A model generated the notes under the pieces. It had not been told where the DNA came from, made no database searches, and saw only the letters and a list, made by a program, of their open reading frames with translations. The position numbers were made by a program, and so were the translations under genes. From Limnoperna fortunei (Eukaryota; Mollusca; Bivalvia; Mytilida; Modiolidae): a DNA stretch of 64,000 nt. Each line of letters starts with the position of its first letter. Within the stretch, counting starts at the first letter, position 1. The stretch covers positions 91,153,756 through 91,217,755 of the forward strand of contig OX104112.1 in assembly GCA_944474755.1 (NCBI GenBank). The letters run 5' to 3'. Below are positions 12,089 to 24,600 of this stretch, one piece after another.

Positions 12089-15000
12089 GAATACGTAGGG
12101 GCACCTCGAGGAAATTAGAAAAAAATGAGACTCCCCCTTTTTGACCTTCATTTTTCAGCCAGAAAAGCAATGCGAACCTATATTTTTAATAACACCAAAT
12201 AAACCCCCTATTCTTTAACATAAATAATCTCTCTTAATTTAACATTAAATTAACTTTGTCTTTCAAGGAAATAATAATCGAAAAGGGGTACCCCATATGG
12301 AAAATAACATAGAAAGGCCATTGGTCCATTGTATTCTATACATGTTTCTTTTTGGCATTTGAATTCCGCAAATTTTACTTTAAGCGCATAAATTCAGCAT
12401 AAAATCATAGATTATGACAAAATTCATTGTTTATATTCACGTTTTAATTAGCTATAGTCTATTTCATGAAACATGCTATTTTCAATGCAACGTTAGGGGT
12501 GGGAATGATGAAACAATGACGGAAAGGCTCGTGGTCAATGTGTACACTACATTTGGAGTTTGTATGTTACAGGACGCATAAAACAGCAAATTTAGTCTAA
12601 TTCAGTGATTCAAATTGAACTTTTGACAATATAAAAGAACTATGATCTTTACGTTTTTTTCGGCCCTAATCTGACTTTCTGGTTGTGTTATAATAATGGG
12701 CGATAATTTCACAAATGTTAAACGATTTCGAAACGCTGTTTACAAATCACCGAAGTAAGGTCCAGCATTCAACCATAATGTTGTACTATGAAATTTAGGT
12801 CAGTTTTGAACAAGTTATAGTCTGTTTCAAAAACCGTTAATTTTCGGAAGATCATTTAGACCGCATTTCGTTCGTTCATTTGTGGACCCTGAATGAAAAT
12901 TTAAGATAGAACAATCGTCGAACATAGGCATCTACACATGCTATGTGAAAAACACCAACAGTAAAGATAAAAAACATCAATTTTGAAGCGCAGCACAAAC
13001 TGAGGAGAAAAAAACTACTTGCAAAAACGCGCCTTTTTTTCTAGGGGTGGCCTTTAAAAAACGGCACTTAAAGCATAAAGGAACATCGATGTATATGCCC
13101 AACTACATACAAGTTTTGTAATTGAATCAACAGTACTAAAGGTATGCAATTTGCTTAATTCTGCATCCATTTAATATCTCTATAGGTATCAATGTACTAT
13201 TGCATAACGGTATGGGCGCGGCCATTTTATGAGCACAAAGTAAAGCGTGAAAAAAACTGTCAGGTTAAACGCGATTGGTCAATAATGATTGTTAAAGTAA
13301 ATATATTTTGGAAAGAAATGCAATCTTTGGTATGAAAATACACAAAAAAGAAGTTTTATACACATTTAGGAGGAAGAAATCAAATTTCGAATACGTAGGG
13401 GCACCTCGAGGAAATTAGAAAAAAATGAGACTCCCCCTTTTTGACCTTCATTTTTCAGCCAGAAAAGCAATGCGAACCTATATTTTTAATAACACCAAAT
13501 AAACCCCCTATTCTTTAACATAAATAATCTCTCTTAATTTAACATTAAATTAACTTTGTCTTTCAAGGAAATAATAATCGAAAAGGGGTACCCCATATGG
13601 AAAATAACATAGAAAGGCCATTGGTCCATTGTATTCTATACATGTTTCTTTTTGGCATTTGAATTCCGCAAATTTTACTTTAAGCGCATAAATTCAGCAT
13701 AAAATCATAGATTATGACAAAATTCATTGTTTATATTCACGTTTTAATTAGCTATAGTCTATTTCATGAAACATGCTATTTTCAATGCAACGTTAGGGGT
13801 GGGAATGATGAAACAATGACGGAAAGGCTCGTGGTCAATGTGTACACTACATTTGGAGTTTGTATGTTACAGGACGCATAAAACAGCAAATTTAGTCTAA
13901 TTCAGTGATTCAAATTGAACTTTTGACAATATAAAAGAACTATGATCTTTACGTTTTTTTCGGCCCTAATCTGACTTTCTGGTTGTGTTATAATAATGGG
14001 CGATAATTTCACAAATGTTAAACGATTTCGAAACGCTGTTTACAAATCACCGAAGTAAGGTCCAGCATTCAACCATAATGTTGTACTATGAAATTTAGGT
14101 CAGTTTTGAACAAGTTATAGTCTGTTTCAAAAACCGTTAATTTTCGGAAGATCATTTAGACCGCATTTCGTTCGTTCATTTGTGGACCCTGAATGAAAAT
14201 TTAAGATAGAACAATCGTCGAACATAGGCATCTACACATGCTATGTGAAAAACACCAACAGTAAAGATAAAAAACATCAATTTTGAAGCGCAGCACAAAC
14301 TGAGGAGAAAAAAACTACTTGCAAAAACGCGCCTTTTTTTCTAGGGGTGGCCTTTAAAAAACGGCACTTAAAGCATAAAGGAACATCGATGTATATGCCC
14401 AACTACATACAAGTTTTGTAATTGAATCAACAGTACTAAAGGTATGCAATTTGCTTAATTCTGCATCCATTTAATATCTCTATAGGTATCAATGTACTAT
14501 TGCATAACGGTATGGGCGCGGCCATTTTATGAGCACAAAGTAAAGCGTGAAAAAAACTGTCAGGTTAAACGCGATTGGTCAATAATGATTGTTAAAGTAA
14601 ATATATTTTGGAAAGAAATGCAATCTTTGGTATGAAAATACACAAAAAAGAAGTTTTATACACATTTAGGAGGAAGAAATCAAATTTCGAATACGTAGGG
14701 GCACCTCGAGGAAATTAGAAAAAAATGAGACTCCCCCTTTTTGACCTTCATTTTTCAGCCAGAAAAGCAATGCGAACCTATATTTTTAATAACACCAAAT
14801 AAACCCCCTATTCTTTAACATAAATAATCTCTCTTAATTTAACATTAAATTAACTTTGTCTTTCAAGGAAATAATAATCGAAAAGGGGTACCCCATATGG
14901 AAAATAACATAGAAAGGCCATTGGTCCATTGTATTCTATACATGTTTCTTTTTGGCATTTGAATTCCGCAAATTTTACTTTAAGCGCATAAATTCAGCAT

Positions 15001-18000
15001 AAAATCATAGATTATGACAAAATTCATTGTTTATATTCACGTTTTAATTAGCTATAGTCTATTTCATGAAACATGCTATTTTCAATGCAACGTTAGGGGT
15101 GGGAATGATGAAACAATGACGGAAAGGCTCGTGGTCAATGTGTACACTACATTTGGAGTTTGTATGTTACAGGACGCATAAAACAGCAAATTTAGTCTAA
15201 TTCAGTGATTCAAATTGAACTTTTGACAATATAAAAGAACTATGATCTTTACGTTTTTTTCGGCCCTAATCTGACTTTCTGGTTGTGTTATAATAATGGG
15301 CGATAATTTCACAAATGTTAAACGATTTCGAAACGCTGTTTACAAATCACCGAAGTAAGGTCCAGCATTCAACCATAATGTTGTACTATGAAATTTAGGT
15401 CAGTTTTGAACAAGTTATAGTCTGTTTCAAAAACCGTTAATTTTCGGAAGATCATTTAGACCGCATTTCGTTCGTTCATTTGTGGACCCTGAATGAAAAT
15501 TTAAGATAGAACAATCGTCGAACATAGGCATCTACACATGCTATGTGAAAAACACCAACAGTAAAGATAAAAAACATCAATTTTGAAGCGCAGCACAAAC
15601 TGAGGAGAAAAAAACTACTTGCAAAAACGCGCCTTTTTTTCTAGGGGTGGCCTTTAAAAAACGGCACTTAAAGCATAAAGGAACATCGATGTATATGCCC
15701 AACTACATACAAGTTTTGTAATTGAATCAACAGTACTAAAGGTATGCAATTTGCTTAATTCTGCATCCATTTAATATCTCTATAGGTATCAATGTACTAT
15801 TGCATAACGGTATGGGCGCGGCCATTTTATGAGCACAAAGTAAAGCGTGAAAAAAACTGTCAGGTTAAACGCGATTGGTCAATAATGATTGTTAAAGTAA
15901 ATATATTTTGGAAAGAAATGCAATCTTTGGTATGAAAATACACAAAAAAGAAGTTTTATACACATTTAGGAGGAAGAAATCAAATTTCGAATACGTAGGG
16001 GCACCTCGAGGAAATTAGAAAAAAATGAGACTCCCCCTTTTTGACCTTCATTTTTCAGCCAGAAAAGCAATGCGAACCTATATTTTTAATAACACCAAAT
16101 AAACCCCCTATTCTTTAACATAAATAATCTCTCTTAATTTAACATTAAATTAACTTTGTCTTTCAAGGAAATAATAATCGAAAAGGGGTACCCCATATGG
16201 AAAATAACATAGAAAGGCCATTGGTCCATTGTATTCTATACATGTTTCTTTTTGGCATTTGAATTCCGCAAATTTTACTTTAAGCGCATAAATTCAGCAT
16301 AAAATCATAGATTATGACAAAATTCATTGTTTATATTCACGTTTTAATTAGCTATAGTCTATTTCATGAAACATGCTATTTTCAATGCAACGTTAGGGGT
16401 GGGAATGATGAAACAATGACGGAAAGGCTCGTGGTCAATGTGTACACTACATTTGGAGTTTGTATGTTACAGGACGCATAAAACAGCAAATTTAGTCTAA
16501 TTCAGTGATTCAAATTGAACTTTTGACAATATAAAAGAACTATGATCTTTACGTTTTTTTCGGCCCTAATCTGACTTTCTGGTTGTGTTATAATAATGGG
16601 CGATAATTTCACAAATGTTAAACGATTTCGAAACGCTGTTTACAAATCACCGAAGTAAGGTCCAGCATTCAACCATAATGTTGTACTATGAAATTTAGGT
16701 CAGTTTTGAACAAGTTATAGTCTGTTTCAAAAACCGTTAATTTTCGGAAGATCATTTAGACCGCATTTCGTTCGTTCATTTGTGGACCCTGAATGAAAAT
16801 TTAAGATAGAACAATCGTCGAACATAGGCATCTACACATGCTATGTGAAAAACACCAACAGTAAAGATAAAAAACATCAATTTTGAAGCGCAGCACAAAC
16901 TGAGGAGAAAAAAACTACTTGCAAAAACGCGCCTTTTTTTCTAGGGGTGGCCTTTAAAAAACGGCACTTAAAGCATAAAGGAACATCGATGTATATGCCC
17001 AACTACATACAAGTTTTGTAATTGAATCAACAGTACTAAAGGTATGCAATTTGCTTAATTCTGCATCCATTTAATATCTCTATAGGTATCAATGTACTAT
17101 TGCATAACGGTATGGGCGCGGCCATTTTATGAGCACAAAGTAAAGCGTGAAAAAAACTGTCAGGTTAAACGCGATTGGTCAATAATGATTGTTAAAGTAA
17201 ATATATTTTGGAAAGAAATGCAATCTTTGGTATGAAAATACACAAAAAAGAAGTTTTATACACATTTAGGAGGAAGAAATCAAATTTCGAATACGTAGGG
17301 GCACCTCGAGGAAATTAGAAAAAAATGAGACTCCCCCTTTTTGACCTTCATTTTTCAGCCAGAAAAGCAATGCGAACCTATATTTTTAATAACACCAAAT
17401 AAACCCCCTATTCTTTAACATAAATAATCTCTCTTAATTTAACATTAAATTAACTTTGTCTTTCAAGGAAATAATAATCGAAAAGGGGTACCCCATATGG
17501 AAAATAACATAGAAAGGCCATTGGTCCATTGTATTCTATACATGTTTCTTTTTGGCATTTGAATTCCGCAAATTTTACTTTAAGCGCATAAATTCAGCAT
17601 AAAATCATAGATTATGACAAAATTCATTGTTTATATTCACGTTTTAATTAGCTATAGTCTATTTCATGAAACATGCTATTTTCAATGCAACGTTAGGGGT
17701 GGGAATGATGAAACAATGACGGAAAGGCTCGTGGTCAATGTGTACACTACATTTGGAGTTTGTATGTTACAGGACGCATAAAACAGCAAATTTAGTCTAA
17801 TTCAGTGATTCAAATTGAACTTTTGACAATATAAAAGAACTATGATCTTTACGTTTTTTTCGGCCCTAATCTGACTTTCTGGTTGTGTTATAATAATGGG
17901 CGATAATTTCACAAATGTTAAACGATTTCGAAACGCTGTTTACAAATCACCGAAGTAAGGTCCAGCATTCAACCATAATGTTGTACTATGAAATTTAGGT

Positions 18001-21000
18001 CAGTTTTGAACAAGTTATAGTCTGTTTCAAAAACCGTTAATTTTCGGAAGATCATTTAGACCGCATTTCGTTCGTTCATTTGTGGACCCTGAATGAAAAT
18101 TTAAGATAGAACAATCGTCGAACATAGGCATCTACACATGCTATGTGAAAAACACCAACAGTAAAGATAAAAAACATCAATTTTGAAGCGCAGCACAAAC
18201 TGAGGAGAAAAAAACTACTTGCAAAAACGCGCCTTTTTTTCTAGGGGTGGCCTTTAAAAAACGGCACTTAAAGCATAAAGGAACATCGATGTATATGCCC
18301 AACTACATACAAGTTTTGTAATTGAATCAACAGTACTAAAGGTATGCAATTTGCTTAATTCTGCATCCATTTAATATCTCTATAGGTATCAATGTACTAT
18401 TGCATAACGGTATGGGCGCGGCCATTTTATGAGCACAAAGTAAAGCGTGAAAAAAACTGTCAGGTTAAACGCGATTGGTCAATAATGATTGTTAAAGTAA
18501 ATATATTTTGGAAAGAAATGCAATCTTTGGTATGAAAATACACAAAAAAGAAGTTTTATACACATTTAGGAGGAAGAAATCAAATTTCGAATACGTAGGG
18601 GCACCTCGAGGAAATTAGAAAAAAATGAGACTCCCCCTTTTTGACCTTCATTTTTCAGCCAGAAAAGCAATGCGAACCTATATTTTTAATAACACCAAAT
18701 AAACCCCCTATTCTTTAACATAAATAATCTCTCTTAATTTAACATTAAATTAACTTTGTCTTTCAAGGAAATAATAATCGAAAAGGGGTACCCCATATGG
18801 AAAATAACATAGAAAGGCCATTGGTCCATTGTATTCTATACATGTTTCTTTTTGGCATTTGAATTCCGCAAATTTTACTTTAAGCGCATAAATTCAGCAT
18901 AAAATCATAGATTATGACAAAATTCATTGTTTATATTCACGTTTTAATTAGCTATAGTCTATTTCATGAAACATGCTATTTTCAATGCAACGTTAGGGGT
19001 GGGAATGATGAAACAATGACGGAAAGGCTCGTGGTCAATGTGTACACTACATTTGGAGTTTGTATGTTACAGGACGCATAAAACAGCAAATTTAGTCTAA
19101 TTCAGTGATTCAAATTGAACTTTTGACAATATAAAAGAACTATGATCTTTACGTTTTTTTCGGCCCTAATCTGACTTTCTGGTTGTGTTATAATAATGGG
19201 CGATAATTTCACAAATGTTAAACGATTTCGAAACGCTGTTTACAAATCACCGAAGTAAGGTCCAGCATTCAACCATAATGTTGTACTATGAAATTTAGGT
19301 CAGTTTTGAACAAGTTATAGTCTGTTTCAAAAACCGTTAATTTTCGGAAGATCATTTAGACCGCATTTCGTTCGTTCATTTGTGGACCCTGAATGAAAAT
19401 TTAAGATAGAACAATCGTCGAACATAGGCATCTACACATGCTATGTGAAAAACACCAACAGTAAAGATAAAAAACATCAATTTTGAAGCGCAGCACAAAC
19501 TGAGGAGAAAAAAACTACTTGCAAAAACGCGCCTTTTTTTCTAGGGGTGGCCTTTAAAAAACGGCACTTAAAGCATAAAGGAACATCGATGTATATGCCC
19601 AACTACATACAAGTTTTGTAATTGAATCAACAGTACTAAAGGTATGCAATTTGCTTAATTCTGCATCCATTTAATATCTCTATAGGTATCAATGTACTAT
19701 TGCATAACGGTATGGGCGCGGCCATTTTATGAGCACAAAGTAAAGCGTGAAAAAAACTGTCAGGTTAAACGCGATTGGTCAATAATGATTGTTAAAGTAA
19801 ATATATTTTGGAAAGAAATGCAATCTTTGGTATGAAAATACACAAAAAAGAAGTTTTATACACATTTAGGAGGAAGAAATCAAATTTCGAATACGTAGGG
19901 GCACCTCGAGGAAATTAGAAAAAAATGAGACTCCCCCTTTTTGACCTTCATTTTTCAGCCAGAAAAGCAATGCGAACCTATATTTTTAATAACACCAAAT
20001 AAACCCCCTATTCTTTAACATAAATAATCTCTCTTAATTTAACATTAAATTAACTTTGTCTTTCAAGGAAATAATAATCGAAAAGGGGTACCCCATATGG
20101 AAAATAACATAGAAAGGCCATTGGTCCATTGTATTCTATACATGTTTCTTTTTGGCATTTGAATTCCGCAAATTTTACTTTAAGCGCATAAATTCAGCAT
20201 AAAATCATAGATTATGACAAAATTCATTGTTTATATTCACGTTTTAATTAGCTATAGTCTATTTCATGAAACATGCTATTTTCAATGCAACGTTAGGGGT
20301 GGGAATGATGAAACAATGACGGAAAGGCTCGTGGTCAATGTGTACACTACATTTGGAGTTTGTATGTTACAGGACGCATAAAACAGCAAATTTAGTCTAA
20401 TTCAGTGATTCAAATTGAACTTTTGACAATATAAAAGAACTATGATCTTTACGTTTTTTTCGGCCCTAATCTGACTTTCTGGTTGTGTTATAATAATGGG
20501 CGATAATTTCACAAATGTTAAACGATTTCGAAACGCTGTTTACAAATCACCGAAGTAAGGTCCAGCATTCAACCATAATGTTGTACTATGAAATTTAGGT
20601 CAGTTTTGAACAAGTTATAGTCTGTTTCAAAAACCGTTAATTTTCGGAAGATCATTTAGACCGCATTTCGTTCGTTCATTTGTGGACCCTGAATGAAAAT
20701 TTAAGATAGAACAATCGTCGAACATAGGCATCTACACATGCTATGTGAAAAACACCAACAGTAAAGATAAAAAACATCAATTTTGAAGCGCAGCACAAAC
20801 TGAGGAGAAAAAAACTACTTGCAAAAACGCGCCTTTTTTTCTAGGGGTGGCCTTTAAAAAACGGCACTTAAAGCATAAAGGAACATCGATGTATATGCCC
20901 AACTACATACAAGTTTTGTAATTGAATCAACAGTACTAAAGGTATGCAATTTGCTTAATTCTGCATCCATTTAATATCTCTATAGGTATCAATGTACTAT

Positions 21001-21188
21001 TGCATAACGGTATGGGCGCGGCCATTTTATGAGCACAAAGTAAAGCGTGAAAAAAACTGTCAGGTTAAACGCGATTGGTCAATAATGATTGTTAAAGTAA
21101 ATATATTTTGGAAAGAAATGCAATCTTTGGTATGAAAATACACAAAAAAGAAGTTTTATACACATTTAGGAGGAAGAAATCAAATTTC
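12089..21188 (+). repeat. Seven further uninterrupted full monomers
   Basis: Copies start at 12089, 13389, 14689, 15989, 17289, 18589 and 19889, each exactly 1300 bp, and I see no differences from the reference. The full-length register returns straight after the compound block, so the deletions did not change orientation or leave foreign sequence. Confidence 0.95.
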
Positions 21189-21434
21189 GAATACGTAGGG
21201 GCACCTCGAGGAAATTAGAAAAAAATGAGACTCCCCCTTTTTGACCTTCATTTTTCAGCCAGAAAAGCAATGCGAACCTATATTTTTAATAACACCAAAT
21301 AAACCCCCTATTCTTTAACATAAATAATCTCTCTTAATTTAACATTAAATTAACTTTGTCTTTCAAGGAAATAATAATCGAAAAGGGGTACCCCATATGG
21401 AAAATAACATAGAAAGGCCATGGGTCCATTGTAT
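21189..21434 (+). repeat. Partial monomer ending at gap 1 (offsets 1-246)
   Basis: The copy is cut at offset 246, the base immediately before the TCTATA at offsets 247-252 that forms one breakpoint of the 456-bp deletion. It carries one substitution, T to G at 21422 (offset 234), only 13 bases from the end, which creates CCATGG and an extra ATG. There is no sign of the homopolymer indels seen on the other side of the gap. Confidence 0.93.
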
Positions 21435-21634
21435 NNNNNNNNNNNNNNNNNNNNNNNNNNNNNNNNNNNNNNNNNNNNNNNNNNNNNNNNNNNNNNNNNN
21501 NNNNNNNNNNNNNNNNNNNNNNNNNNNNNNNNNNNNNNNNNNNNNNNNNNNNNNNNNNNNNNNNNNNNNNNNNNNNNNNNNNNNNNNNNNNNNNNNNNNN
21601 NNNNNNNNNNNNNNNNNNNNNNNNNNNNNNNNNN
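21435..21634. other. Assembly gap 1 (200 N)
   Basis: Exactly 200 N. Round fixed-length runs are commonly used by scaffolding software as placeholders for gaps of unknown size, so the true distance and even the adjacency of the flanks are not established. The satellite is in '+' orientation on the left and in the opposite orientation on the right. Confidence 0.99.
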
Positions 21635-24600
21635 TATAGAGATATTAAATGGATGCAGAATTAAGCAAATTGCATACCTTTAGTACTGTTGATTCAATTT
21701 ACAAAACTTGTATGTAGTTGGGCATATACATCGATGTTCCTTTATGCTTTAAGTGCCGTTTTTTAAAGGCCACCCCTAGAAAAAAAGGCGCGTTTTTGCA
21801 AGTAGTTTTTTTCTCCTCAGTTTGTGCTGCGCTTCAAAATTGATGTTTTTTATCTTTACTGTTGGTGTTTTTCACATAGCATGTGTAGATGCCTATGTTC
21901 GACGATTGTTCTATCTTAAATTTTCATTCAGGGTCCACAAATGAACGAACGAAATGCGGTCTAAATGATCTTCCGAAAATTAACGGTTTTTGAAACAGAC
22001 TATAACTTGTTCAAAACTGACCTAAATTTCATAGTACAACATTATGGTTGAATGCTGGACCTTACTTCGGTGATTTGTAAACAGCGTTTCGAAATCGTTT
22101 AACATTTGTGAAATTATCGCCCATTATTATAACACAACCAGAAAGTCAGATTAGGGCCGAAAAAAAACGTAAAGATCATAGTTCTTTTATATTGTCAAAA
22201 GTTCAATTTGAATCACTGAATTAGACTAAATTTGCTGTTTTATGCGTCCTGTAACATACAAACTCAAATGTAGTGTACACATTGACCACGAGCCTTTCCG
22301 TCATTGTTTCATCATTCCCACCCCTAACGTTGCATTGAAAATAGCATGTTTCATGAATAGACTATAGCTAATTAAAACGTGAATATAAACAATGAATTTT
22401 GTCATAATCTATGATTTTATGCTGAATTTATGCGCTTAAAGTAAAATTTGCGGAATTCAAATGCCAAAAAGAAACATGTATAGAATACAATGGACCAATG
22501 GCCTTTCTATGTTATTTTCCATATGGGGTACCCCTTTTCGATTATTATTTCCTTGAAAGACAAAGTTAATTTAATGTTAAATTAAGAGAGATTATTTATG
22601 TTAAAGAATAGGGGGTTTATTTGGTGTTATTAAAAATATAGGTTCGCATTGCTTTTCTGGCTGAAAAATGAAGGTCAAAAAGGGGGAGTCTCATTTTTTT
22701 CTAATTTCCTCGAGGTGCCCCTACGTATTCGAAATTTGATTTCTTCCTCCTAAATGTGTATAAAACTTCTTTTTTGTGTATTTTCATACCAAAGATTGCA
22801 TTTCTTTCCAAAATATATTTACTTTAACAATCATTATTGACCAATCGCGTTTAACCTGACAGTTTTTTTCACGCTTTACTTTGTGCTCATAAAATGGCCG
22901 CGCCCATACCGTTATGCAATAGTACATTGATACCTATAGAGATATTAAATGGATGCAGAATTAAGCAAATTGCATACCTTTAGTACTGTTGATTCAATTA
23001 CAAAACTTGTATGTAGTTGGGCATATACATCGATGTTCCTTTATGCTTTAAGTGCCGTTTTTTAAAGGCCACCCCTAGAAAAAAAGGCGCGTTTTTGCAA
23101 GTAGTTTTTTCTCCTCAGTTTGTGCTGCGCTTCAAAATTGATGTTTTTTTATCTTTACTGTTGGTGTTTTTCACATAGCATGTGTAGATGCCTATGTTCG
23201 ACGATTGTTCTATCTTAAATTTTCATTCAGGGTCCACAAATGAACGAACGAAATGCGGTCTAAATGATCTTCCGAAAATTAACGGTTTTTGAAACAGACT
23301 ATAACTTGTTCAAAACTGACCTAAATTTCATAGTACAACATTATGGTTGAATGCTGGACCTTACTTCGGTGATTTGTAAACAGCGTTTCGAAATCGTTTA
23401 ACATTTGTGAAATTATCGCCCATTATTATAACACAACCAGAAAGTCAGATTAGGGCCGAAAAAAACGTAAAGATCATAGTTCTTTTATATTGTCAAAAGT
23501 TCAATTTGAATCACTGAATTAGACTAAATTTGCTGTTTTATGCGTCCTGTAACATACAAACTCCAATGTAGTGTACACATTGACCACGAGCCTTTCCGTC
23601 ATTGTTTCATCATTCCCACCCCTAACGTTGCATTGAAAATAGCATGTTTCATGAAATAGACTATAGCTAATTAAAACGTGAATATAAACAATGAATTTTG
23701 TCATAATCTATGATTTTATGCTGAATTTATGCGCTTAAAGTAAAATTTGCGGAATTCAAATGCCAAAAAGAAACATGTATAGAATACAATGGACCAATGG
23801 CCTTTCTATGTTATTTTCCATATGGGGTACCCCTTTTCGATTATTATTTCCTTGAAAGACAAAGTTAATTTAATGTTAAATTAAGAGAGATTATTTATGT
23901 TAAAGAATAGGGGGTTTATTTGGTGTTATTAAAAATATAGGTTCGCATTGCTTTTCTGGCTGAAAATGAAGGTCAAAAAGGGGGAGTCTCATTTTTTTCT
24001 AATTTCCTCGAGGTGCCCCTACGTATTCGAAATTTGATTTCTTCCTCCTAAATGTGTATAAAACTTCTTTTTTGTGTATTTTCATACCAAAGATTGCATT
24101 TCTTTCCAAAATATATTTACTTTAACAATCATTATTGACCAATCGCGTTTAACCTGACAGTTTTTTTCACGCTTTACTTTGTGCTCATAAAATGGCGCGG
24201 CCATACCGTTATGCAATAGTACATTGATACCTATAGAGATATTAAATGGATGCAGAATTAAGCAAATTGCATACCTTTAGTACTGTTGATTCAATTACAA
24301 AACTTGTATGTAGTTGGGCATATACATCGATGTTCCTTTATGCTTTAAGTGCCGTTTTTTAAAGGCCACCCCTAGAAAAAAAGGCGCGTTTTTGCAAGTA
24401 GTTTTTTTCTCCTCAGTTTGTGCTGCGCTTCAAAATTGATGTTTTTTATCTTTACTGTTGGTGTTTTTCACATAGCATGTGTAGATGCCGTATGTTCGAC
24501 GATGTTCTATCTTAAATTTTCATTCAGGGTCCACAAATGAACGAACGAAATGCGGTCTAAATGATCTTCCGAAAATTAACGGTTTTTGAAACAGACTATA

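Larger units (their letters stand above)
1..21434 (+). repeat. Satellite array, segment 1 (head-to-tail 1300-bp monomers)
   Basis: This stretch is entirely tandem copies of one sequence. With offset 1 set at GAATACGTAGGGG, monomers start at 1, 1301, 2601, 3901, 5201, 6501, 7801 and 9101, then at 12089, 13389, 14689, 15989, 17289, 18589, 19889 and 21189. The spacing is exactly 1300 bp except between 9101 and 12089, where two 456-bp deletions occur (2988 = 3 x 1300 - 2 x 456). The last copy is cut by the N gap after 246 bp. Reading copy against copy I find only two substitutions (9080 and 21422) and no single-base indels. There is no coding potential: all frames are closed by frequent stops. 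That this is a eukaryotic satellite is inferred from its length, homogeneity and non-coding character; the family is not one I recognise. Confidence 0.97.

Noticed and set aside
21397..21683. Open frames across gap 1.
   Set aside because: They consist mostly of unknown residues from the 200 N and join two opposite satellite orientations; there is no evidence of coding.
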